Source: Planctomycetota bacterium
Lineage (GTDB): Bacteria; Planctomycetota; Planctomycetia; Pirellulales; Pirellulaceae
Assembly: GCA_019347795.1 (NCBI GenBank)
Contig: JAHWKS010000057.1
Coordinates: 1-12,472 of the forward strand
Reading direction: 5' to 3'
DNA: 12,472 nucleotides
Every line of letters starts with the position of its first letter. The stretch's first letter is position 1. This document shows positions 1 through 6,142 of the stretch, piece by piece. The position numbers and the translations under genes were made by a program. The notes under the pieces are model-generated. The model did no database searches, was not told where the DNA came from, and was given only the letters and a program-made list of their open reading frames with translations.

Positions 1-563
1 TCGATCGGCTTCACCGTCAGTCGCGTCCCCGGCATCCCCATGGCCGCCTGCACCTGAAGGAAGCCGCGGACCCACGTGTCGGGAAGATCAACCTTCTTCT
101 CGAATCGTCCGCCGGCGCCGGCAGTGCTGACCATCAGCCCCTCGGCGCCGACGCGGAAGGTGGTCCGCCGGCTGGTCCGCATCTCCCCTAAAGCGCCCCA
201 CAGCCAGGCGGTGAAGTCGATGTTCGTCGTGCCGGTGTTCACCTCGCCTTCCGTCTCGAACACATCGGGATCGATGACCAGGCACGCATAGACCGACTGG
301 TCCTGGCTGAACGCCTCAAAAAAGATGCGGTCGGGGTGAACGGTGATGACCGGGTCCAGAATGTCCGACTCGGCCAGCCACGTGTCGTCGGACCAGATCG
401 CCTCTCCCAAGGCTCGCAAGGCGATGCGAAGCGGAAAGCCGTGCCGGGCCACCACGCCGTGAAAGCGAACCGGCCGGCGGGCGTTGGCGGCGATGCCCAG
501 CGTGCTTTCGTCGCGGGTCGCCTCGAAGGACGAGGGGGAGGCGTAGTCGATCAGCACGATCAT
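1..563 (-). CDS. Unrecognised protein, 3' end beyond window (partial)
   Basis: Reading the minus strand from an ATG at 563 gives 187 codons with no stop before the window edge, so the C-terminus is missing. The protein starts MIVLIDYASPSSFEATRDES and contains SDDTWLAESDILDPVITVHP near residues 58-77. I see no signal peptide, membrane segment or catalytic motif in this part. It looks like a soluble mixed alpha/beta protein rich in Asp, Thr and Val. The start codon overlaps the stop of the upstream gene by 4 bp (ATGA), which implies translational coupling and a shared job with that gene. The frame is open throughout while the other frames carry only short interrupted ORFs, and codon third positions are GC-rich as in the neighbours. 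I do not recognise the family. That it is a gene is fairly sure; its function is unknown. Confidence 0.8.
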   Translation of the reverse strand, partial: MIVLIDYASPSSFEATRDESTLGIAANARRPVRFHGVVARHGFPLRIALRALGEAIWSDDTWLAESDILDPVITVHPDRIFFEAFSQDQSVYACLVIDPDVFETEGEVNTGTTNIDFTAWLWGALGEMRTSRRTTFRVGAEGLMVSTAGAGGRFEKKVDLPDTWVRGFLQVQAAMGMPGTRLTVKPI

Positions 564-2431
564 GCCACCGCCTCCTCCAGTCCATAGATCACCGGCTGTT
601 CGCCCGCGCCGCGCAGCTCGGGCCGCGCGTGAAGAACCTGGCCGATCAGGCCGATCAGGTTCTCCTTCGGGTATCGCTTGTCCGGCAGGCGGAGCGCCTC
701 GCGGGCCCGGCGGAGGATGAACTTCGCCGCCTCCTGATCTCCGCGGGCGGCGTTGGCCAAGGCGCCGAACGCCGCCAGCCGCGTCTTGCGGTGCAGCGGA
801 CGCAGCAGCGTGCCGATGAGGATGTCGAGCGTCTCGACCGCCAGCCGCCGCGCCCGCTCGTCGTCCTGCGCCAGCACGCGGTAGCCGAGCATCTGCACGT
901 GAACTTCCGAGCCTTCCACCAGGTCGCGCACCGCCGCGGGAACCGAGAGATACGCCTCGAACGATCGCACGAACAACAGCCGGGCGAGCTTGTTCGTCCT
1001 CAGAAGCTGGTCGTAATTGTAGAGCACGTATGCGGGGACGCGCGTTAACACATTGGCGGCGCGGCGGGCGAATTCCGCCCTGTCTTTGTCGCGAATCGCC
1101 GCAAAATAGTCCCCCAGCGAGTCGGCCGTCTCCATCATCCGGTCGCGCTCCTTGCGGGCGTAGCCGTAGTCATACCGTACCTGCGTTGCGTAGCGGCTGG
1201 CCAGCAGATCAACCAGGTCTTCGTCGCCGGCCTGCTGCGCCGCCTTGAGCAGCTCCGGATACCCTTGCCACCACGTCGGCGTGACGTGCGGCTTGTACGG
1301 TCCGCGGACCAGATCCGGGAAGCGATGAAACAGCTCTGCCGCGATCTCATCTTTCAGCGCGTGAAGCTGGACAAAGCCGAGTCCCGGCCAGTTCCACTCC
1401 CGCGACACTCCGGCCAGCGCGCTGAGACGGTTGACGCGCGTGCTGTCGGCGATCAGCTCATCATAGAGCAACTCCGCGACTGTCGCGTTGAAGAGCTTCT
1501 CATTGCGGCTGGCGCGGATCGCGGCCGCCCACAGGTCCCACCAGCCGCGCCGCTCGGCCAGCTTCGCAATCGGCTTGGCGCTGTCGCCGAACCAGCCGCC
1601 GACGGCGTCTTTCAGGTGAGCCCGCACGTACGGCATCACGTCGCGGCCGCGGGCCTCGAGCATCTCGATGAACGCGTCGCTCAGATTCATCCCGTAGCCA
1701 GCCGGATGGCGGCGACGCAGCTCCTCGTTCAGTTGCTCGGGATCTTTGATATCGCGGGCCAGTGCGGCGACATCGCTTCGCCACCTCTTGAGCGGGACCT
1801 GGCGGCGGTAGAGTTCGAAGTGCAGCTTCTCATCGCCGGTCGCCAGCGCCGCCTGCGACAACCGCTCCCAGAGCTTCCGTTTTTCGTTGCCCCAGAACGT
1901 GTGCGGCAGATGCTTGAGGAGGAAGGCGCTGCATGCGCGGTCGCGCTCGTATAACTCCAGAGCGGTGCTTTCGTCCAGCTCGAACCAATCGTCGTATTCA
2001 TCCAGCACGATGGCCCGGGCCGCGGCCGACTCCGCTGCTCGGTAGTCCTGCAAGAGAGCCTCTCTCCACGCCTTGGGATCGACGCCCCAGTTCTTGGCGG
2101 CGTGTTTCCAGCGGAGCAGGCGCCGCACCATCTGCGTGTCGCGATTGGTCCGCGCCGCCGCCAGCCACGCCTCGAGCGATGTGGCGTGATCGGACCACTT
2201 TACGCGAGTCCAGGAACGCCGGCTTCGCTCCCAATCGGAGAAGTGATTCAGAATCAGCCCGCGGAACATCGCCCGGTTCCGCTTGTACAGAACCGGCCCC
2301 CAGAACCACGTGAGGCCGGGAAAGTGCTCATCGCGGGCGACGCCTTCCAGATGGTCGCGCAGCCGCTGGTCGTCCGGCTGGCTCTCGAAGAGCTGCTCCA
2401 GCGTTCTTCGCAGGCGTTTGGAGTCGGCCAC
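560..2431 (-). CDS. Unrecognised 623-aa protein, probably helical repeat-like
   Basis: This 623-residue soluble protein has no signal peptide or membrane segment. Its N-terminus is rich in Trp and Arg (for example LTWFWGPVLYKRNRAMF, about residues 39-55). The rest is dense in Leu, Ala, Glu and Arg with regularly spaced helical stretches, such as RRLAVETLDILIGTLLRPLH and TRLAAFGALANAARGDQEAA near the C-terminus, which reads like a HEAT or TPR-type solenoid. That fold is an inference from composition. I see no enzyme motif. The GTG start at 2431 is chosen because AAGGGAG lies 7 bp upstream; the nearby ATG at 2438 is out of frame. The stop overlaps the next gene by 4 bp, so the two are probably made together and may form a complex. 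A gap of 79 bp separates it from the DUF488 gene upstream. Existence is near certain; function is unknown. Confidence 0.88.
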   Translation of the reverse strand: MADSKRLRRTLEQLFESQPDDQRLRDHLEGVARDEHFPGLTWFWGPVLYKRNRAMFRGLILNHFSDWERSRRSWTRVKWSDHATSLEAWLAAARTNRDTQMVRRLLRWKHAAKNWGVDPKAWREALLQDYRAAESAAARAIVLDEYDDWFELDESTALELYERDRACSAFLLKHLPHTFWGNEKRKLWERLSQAALATGDEKLHFELYRRQVPLKRWRSDVAALARDIKDPEQLNEELRRRHPAGYGMNLSDAFIEMLEARGRDVMPYVRAHLKDAVGGWFGDSAKPIAKLAERRGWWDLWAAAIRASRNEKLFNATVAELLYDELIADSTRVNRLSALAGVSREWNWPGLGFVQLHALKDEIAAELFHRFPDLVRGPYKPHVTPTWWQGYPELLKAAQQAGDEDLVDLLASRYATQVRYDYGYARKERDRMMETADSLGDYFAAIRDKDRAEFARRAANVLTRVPAYVLYNYDQLLRTNKLARLLFVRSFEAYLSVPAAVRDLVEGSEVHVQMLGYRVLAQDDERARRLAVETLDILIGTLLRPLHRKTRLAAFGALANAARGDQEAAKFILRRAREALRLPDKRYPKENLIGLIGQVLHARPELRGAGEQPVIYGLEEAVA

Positions 2432-2510
2432 GGCGCATCTCCCTTCGACCGACAGTTGAGCCGCCGCCGCGGGTCATGTCAACTCGCCAGCTTCCCCGAG
2501 GCTCGATCGT

Positions 2511-3059
2511 TCAAAACAGCATCTCGCTTGGATAGGTCACGTGACCGTCTTCGACGCGGGCGAAGTCGGTGAGGCGGCGCTTGTCGGCTCGGCTGGGAGC
2601 GAGGATGTCGAGCACCTGCCAGTCGCGAACGATGAGGGCGTCGGCGATCAGGCGGCGATGGCATCGCCACGGCAGCGCCTCGGCGCACATGACGGCGGTC
2701 CGCTGCTGCGATGCGGCGTTTTCCAACTCCTCCAACGCCGACTGAAACTCGGCAGTGCGCATGTAATCGGCATAAGCGTTAAACGAGGCGACTCGCCAGG
2801 CGGTGTTCCGCGAGTCGGGAAGCCGCTCTTTTCGGCGGCCACCCAGCTCCGGGAAGTGGCGATAAGTGATTGCGGCGTCGCCAAGCGTCGCCTCCAACTG
2901 CTCGCGGCCGAAGTGCGGTAGGCGCCGGGAGCCGGGAAACCGCCGCACGTCGGCGATCAGAGCGATCGAGTGACTGGCGAGCAACTCCACGAACACCGCC
3001 GCATCGCGGTTCGAATGGCCGACGGTCCAGATTGTCCGGTCTTGGTTGTCGGCAGTCAT
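2511..3059 (-). CDS. DUF488 family protein
   Basis: This 182-residue protein shows the full DUF488 signature: TVGHSNR at residues 12-18, DVRRFPGSRRLPHF at 37-50, YRHFPELGGRR at 66-76, YADYM at 96-100, and MCAEALPWRCHRRLIAD at 124-140. Cys125, Cys133 and His134 in the last motif are the invariant residues of the family. DUF488 proteins are widespread small cytosolic proteins with no settled function; the conserved Cys/His/Arg set suggests an active or metal-binding site. The start at 3059 is preferred over a longer in-frame extension to 3161. It forms an ATGA overlap with the permease stop, removes a 34-residue Arg-rich extension that lacks family resemblance, and places TVGHS near the N-terminus as usual. 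The coupling to a permease is noted, but I would not infer a substrate from it. Confidence 0.92.
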   Translation of the reverse strand: MTADNQDRTIWTVGHSNRDAAVFVELLASHSIALIADVRRFPGSRRLPHFGREQLEATLGDAAITYRHFPELGGRRKERLPDSRNTAWRVASFNAYADYMRTAEFQSALEELENAASQQRTAVMCAEALPWRCHRRLIADALIVRDWQVLDILAPSRADKRRLTDFARVEDGHVTYPSEMLF

Positions 3060-4441
3060 AGCGAGGTCGGGTCGATTGTCGCTTTGCCGCGCCGCACCCG
3101 CCAGGCATAGTAGATCACACCGGCCGCGATCAACCCGCTCCCCGCGGCGGTTTGCTCCCATTTATCGATCAACATGCTCACCAGCGCCGCCGCGAAGGCG
3201 AGCAGATAGATCGCCGGGGTGAAGGGATAGCCCCAGGTGCGATACGGCCGCGGGGCATCGGGAAGTTTCCAGCGGAGCACAAACACCGCCGCCACCGCCA
3301 GCGCGTAGAACAGCGATCCGCCGAAGATGACGAAGTCGGTGAGGGCGTCGAAGGCGTTGCTCGGCTGGTCCTGCCAGGCGTAGGCGCCGATCACCAGGAC
3401 CGAGGCCCAGATCCCCTGAGCCGCCACGGCGTTGGCGGGGGTCTTGTGAACGTCGTGCACCGCCGCCAGCCGCTTGGGAAACAGGCCGTCGCGGGCCATT
3501 GCGAAGTAAATTCGCGGCCCTGTGAGCAAGTTGGACTGCGTGGCGCCGAAGGTCGAGAACATCACTCCCACCGCCGCCACCGTGGCGCCCACGCCGCCGA
3601 AGAGCACGTAGAAGACTTCGCTGGCGACCGCGGGAGAGTCGATCACCTCGTCCATCGGCAACACCAGGTGATAAGCCGTGTTGGCGGCGACATACACGGA
3701 AACGATCAGCACCATCCCCAGGGCCAGCGCCAGTGGAATGTTCCGTTGCGGGTTGCGGATGTCCTCGGCCAGCGGCGCCACGTTGATCCAGCCGTCATAC
3801 GCCCAGAGCACCGCGACCGCCGCCACGCCGATCGATCGCCAGAACGCCAGCGGCGATTCGTCCGACCACACCGGCGCAAGATTGCTTGTATTCGTGCGCC
3901 CGAGCATGAAGGGAACTACGATCACTGCCGCCACGAAGCCGACCTTGATCACCGCCGTCACGCTCTGCACCGAGGCGCCCCATCGCGTGCTTCGCCAGTT
4001 GACGGCCGTGAGAAAGAGAATCAGCCCCACGCCGACCGCCGCCTGCACGCCGTGCGGCATGGGAAGGATGCGGTTGAGATAGATCACCGTGGCGCACGCC
4101 AAGGCCCCGAGCGAGCCGGTCCGCACGACCCAAAACTCCGTCCAGCCCCACAGGAATGCGGGGAGCCGGCCGTAGGCCTCGCGCAGGTAGACGTACGGGC
4201 CGCCGGCCTGCGGCAGCATGGCGGCCAGTTCAGCCAGCGCGAGCGCTCCACACAAGGTGATTAATCCGAGGCCGGCCCAAATGGCGACGATGGGTCCGAA
4301 GGCGTGCAGCTCCCGGGCCACCACCGAAGCCTTGAGGAAGATCCCCGAGCCGATGATCGACCCCACCACGATCGCCACCGCATCGAAGAGGCCCAGCACT
4401 CTTGGCAGCGACTCGCGGTGTGGTTCGATCGGCGGTTTCAT
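3056..4441 (-). CDS. APC-superfamily amino acid permease
   Basis: This 461-residue integral membrane protein has about 12 hydrophobic segments, the usual size and topology of the amino acid-polyamine-organocation superfamily. TM1 carries the unwound substrate-binding signature GSIIGSGIF (residues 27-35). It is followed by the conserved QAGGPYVYLREAYG loop after TM2, the GPRIYFAMARDGLFP motif between later helices, and RPYRTWGYP before the last helices. It should bring amino acids across the inner membrane by proton symport or exchange. The overall pattern is closest to the LAT/basic amino acid branch, but the exact substrate cannot be read from sequence. The start at 4441 (MKPPIEPH) has AGGAA upstream and leaves a short cytosolic tail. 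A longer reading to 4525 would run into the divergent promoter region. The 3' end overlaps the DUF488 start by 4 bp. Confidence 0.93.
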   Translation of the reverse strand: MKPPIEPHRESLPRVLGLFDAVAIVVGSIIGSGIFLKASVVARELHAFGPIVAIWAGLGLITLCGALALAELAAMLPQAGGPYVYLREAYGRLPAFLWGWTEFWVVRTGSLGALACATVIYLNRILPMPHGVQAAVGVGLILFLTAVNWRSTRWGASVQSVTAVIKVGFVAAVIVVPFMLGRTNTSNLAPVWSDESPLAFWRSIGVAAVAVLWAYDGWINVAPLAEDIRNPQRNIPLALALGMVLIVSVYVAANTAYHLVLPMDEVIDSPAVASEVFYVLFGGVGATVAAVGVMFSTFGATQSNLLTGPRIYFAMARDGLFPKRLAAVHDVHKTPANAVAAQGIWASVLVIGAYAWQDQPSNAFDALTDFVIFGGSLFYALAVAAVFVLRWKLPDAPRPYRTWGYPFTPAIYLLAFAAALVSMLIDKWEQTAAGSGLIAAGVIYYAWRVRRGKATIDPTSL

Positions 4442-4506
4442 GCAGCGACGTTCCTGGGGCAGTGATCGAGAGGGTGTATCGTACCGCATTCGGCCGTCGC
4501 GGTGCG

Positions 4507-4536
4507 GTGCAATGTGGAGTATCATCCGAATTGCAC
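4507..4536. promoter_or_regulatory. Possible operator: inverted repeat GTGCAAT-n16-ATTGCAC
   Basis: A perfect 7-bp inverted repeat (4507-4513 and 4530-4536) lies in the 120-bp gap between the divergent permease and zinc-ribbon genes. The half-sites are about two helical turns apart, as expected for a dimeric regulator. Only the sequence symmetry is seen; no regulator gene is nearby, and a 7-bp match of this kind can occur by chance. Confidence 0.22.
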
Positions 4537-4561
4537 TCGTTCACTGACGGAAATCTACGCA

Positions 4562-5215
4562 ATGGCCATTGAGCTTCGTTGCTCCCAGTGCGGCGCCGCG
4601 CTTCGCGTTCCGGATGAGTTGGCGGGCAAGCCGGTCCGCTGCCCCAAATGCCAGGCGGTGAGCACGGCGCCGGCGCCCGCGTCGGCCGGACCGCCTAATC
4701 CGTTCGCCGACGAACCGTACGCCGCGGCGGCGGCGTCCCCGGTAAACCCGTACGCACCGCCCAAGCCCGCTCCCTCTTCGTCGGCCCACCCGTACGCGCC
4801 GCCCATGATCCGCGAAGCCGCCGCCTCCAAGACGACGGGGCCGGCTATTGGGATGATGGTCTACGCGGGGCTGGGGGGAAGTCTCGTCATTTTGAACGTC
4901 GTCGTCAGCTTCATGGCGGGCGTCGAAAACGTCTCCTTCGGTCCCCCGCCTGAGACGGAGGCGGAGCGGATCGGTCAGACGGTAGGCGTATTCATCGGCG
5001 CCGGCGTCGCGGGCGCCTTGATGCTCGCGATCGCGATCGGGGCCTACAAGATGATGAAGCTGGAGAGCTACGGCCTGGCGATGACCGCCTGCATCCTCTC
5101 AATGCTCCCCTGCAGCATCTGCTGCCCGCTGGGCCTGGCGTTCGGCATCTGGGGCCTCGTGGTGCTCAATGACCCCGGCGTCAAACACTGGTTCGACGTG
5201 GGCCGCAACATCTGA
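4562..5215 (+). CDS. Zinc-ribbon membrane protein
   Basis: This 217-residue protein opens with a zinc ribbon: CSQC at residues 7-10 and CPKC at 27-30, four Cys in the C-x2-C...C-x2-C pattern. A Pro/Ala-rich linker follows with near-repeats NPFADEPYA, NPYAPPKP and HPYAPP. Then come about three hydrophobic segments, near GMMVYAGLGGSLVILNVVVS, VGVFIGAGVAGALMLAIAIG and the stretch ending LAFGIWGLVVLNDP. Short proteins of this build, ending in a motif like VVLNDPGVKHWF, are common in planctomycetes and are uncharacterised inner-membrane proteins with a cytosolic zinc finger. The start at 4562 puts the ribbon at the extreme N-terminus, as is usual; the longer in-frame start at 4502 would add an unlikely 20-residue leader. 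It is the only intact plus-strand gene in the window and appears monocistronic. Function unknown. Confidence 0.88.
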   Translation: MAIELRCSQCGAALRVPDELAGKPVRCPKCQAVSTAPAPASAGPPNPFADEPYAAAAASPVNPYAPPKPAPSSSAHPYAPPMIREAAASKTTGPAIGMMVYAGLGGSLVILNVVVSFMAGVENVSFGPPPETEAERIGQTVGVFIGAGVAGALMLAIAIGAYKMMKLESYGLAMTACILSMLPCSICCPLGLAFGIWGLVVLNDPGVKHWFDVGRNI

Positions 5216-5243
5216 ACCGGCGGAAGCCACAGAGAAATCGCAG

Positions 5244-5273
5244 CCACGGATGAACACAGATGGGAACACGGAT
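5244..5273 (+). repeat. Dispersed repeat, copy 1 (CCACGGATGAACACAGATGG core)
   Basis: Copy 1 lies just after the zinc-ribbon gene and reads CCACGGATGAACACAGATGG followed by GAACACGGAT. It matches the copy at 5987-6015 with one substitution and one inserted base. The similar repeat at 6089-6117 is in the opposite orientation. Repeats with this wording are common in planctomycete intergenic DNA; that is from general knowledge, not from this window. Confidence 0.8.
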
Positions 5274-5294
5274 AAGATAAAGGCGGCGTCTTGC

Positions 5295-5323
5295 TTGACA
5301 CGCCGATGGACTTGGCGTACCAC
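5295..5323 (+). promoter_or_regulatory. Possible promoter, TTGACA-17-TACCAC
   Basis: A perfect -35 hexamer TTGACA (5295-5300) sits 17 bp before TACCAC (5318-5323), which matches only three positions of the -10 consensus. It is immediately upstream of the ATG at 5332 of the decayed nuclease gene, so a transcript from it would be nearly leaderless. The weak -10 box makes this uncertain. Confidence 0.25.
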
Positions 5324-5331
5324 AGGCAGGC

Positions 5332-5952
5332 ATGCCCGACGATATTGCTCGCCGCGAGCCGCAGCCTGACAGCGATTATGACGGCGCTTGGAAGGAAGCG
5401 CTTCGCGGCCATCTGCCGGAGTTCATCGGCAAATATTTTCCGGCTGAACACGCCGCGATCGACTGGACCCAGCCACCGGAATGGTTCGACAAGGAGCTGA
5501 GCCAGGTCCTTGGCCAGCCGGGCCGCCGGAACCGCGAGGTGGATGTGTTGGTGAAAGTGCGGCTACAGACCGGCCGTGAACAGTGGGTTCTCCTGCACCT
5601 GGAAATCTAGGTTCTAATGCCCAGCAGGTGCGGGAAATCCTCCGGCTCATCGACTGGATGATGCATTTGAGGATCGATCTCGACAAACAATTCCATCAGT
5701 CCCTCAAGGAACTTGAGGAGCAAAACCCAATGCCGTATGTCACCTCGTTCGAGTGACTCACTATGGCGGAGGCGTACTTGTCGCAATTAACCGAGCTTTG
5801 CGGCTCGGCCGCCGGACGTGGTCCAAGCCCGTGTTGAGGCGTTGCGGGCCGAGCAACTCCAACAGCTCGGCAAAGACCTGCTCCGCTTCCAGTCGCTCCA
5901 AGATCTGGAAAACTGGCTCCAGACACACGCCGAACCGACTACGAACTCCTAG
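5332..5952 (+). pseudogene. Decayed Rpn/YhgA-like PD-(D/E)XK nuclease gene
   Basis: The first 92 codons (5332-5610) encode the N-terminus of the Rpn/PD-(D/E)XK 'transposase-like' nuclease family: WKEALRGHLPEFIGKYFP, then IDWTQPPEWFDKELSQV, then REVDVLVKV with Asp71, then WVLLHLEI with Glu91, the acidic residues of the nuclease core. The frame stops at TAG 5608-5610, where the family normally continues LEIQ. Most of the middle domain is missing. A later piece resumes in another frame (about 5613-5756) as VREILRLIDWMMHLRIDL...MPYVTSFE, ending in TGA where FERL (CGA) is expected. A third piece (about 5806-5952) gives VVQARVEALRAEQLQQLGKD and ends FQSLQDLENWLQTH, the family's usual C-terminus. 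So there is at least one large internal deletion, one probable nonsense change and a frameshift. Intact members are usually about 300 residues. It is flanked by copies of a dispersed repeat. Confidence 0.8.
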
Positions 5953-5986
5953 CAGCACCGGCGCCGGCGGAACGATTGGCGAAGAG

Positions 5987-6015
5987 CCATGGATGAACAC
6001 AGATGGAACACGGAT
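5987..6015 (+). repeat. Dispersed repeat, copy 2
   Basis: This copy reads CCATGGATGAACACAGATGG then AACACGGAT, in the same orientation as the copy at 5244. It follows the end of the nuclease remnant by about 35 bp. It is preceded by GAAGAG, which is also found, inverted, outside copy 3. Confidence 0.8.
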
Positions 6016-6088
6016 CGAGAGAAATGCTCTCTCAGAGGCGGCCCATGCTGCGGGATGATCGGTAGAAGCCAATCGGCAATGAATCCTC

Positions 6089-6117
6089 ATCCGTGATTCA
6101 TCTGTGTCCATCCGTGG
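6089..6117 (-). repeat. Dispersed repeat, copy 3 (inverted)
   Basis: On the minus strand this reads CCACGGATGGACACAGATGA then ATCACGGAT. It is the same repeat as copies 1 and 2 but inverted, so copies 2 and 3 can pair across about 73 bp into a long imperfect stem. The outer flank GAAGAGAATTAG resembles the GAAGAG before copy 2, extending the symmetry. It lies 25 bp beyond the stop codon of the kinase gene. Confidence 0.78.
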
Positions 6118-6142
6118 CTAATTCTCTTCGGATGATGGATTC

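Noticed and set aside
3152..4264. 370-codon open frame on the plus strand
   Set aside because: It lies wholly antisense to the permease, whose membrane segments and family motifs are clear. Its protein is rich in His, Arg and Gln with no domain, as expected of a GC-rich shadow frame.
5753..6058. 101-codon plus-strand frame as a gene
   Set aside because: It runs through the nuclease remnant in a frame different from the family match and ends inside the dispersed repeat.
5244..6117. Repeats as a CRISPR array
   Set aside because: There are only three copies, widely and irregularly spaced, with one inverted and no cas genes.
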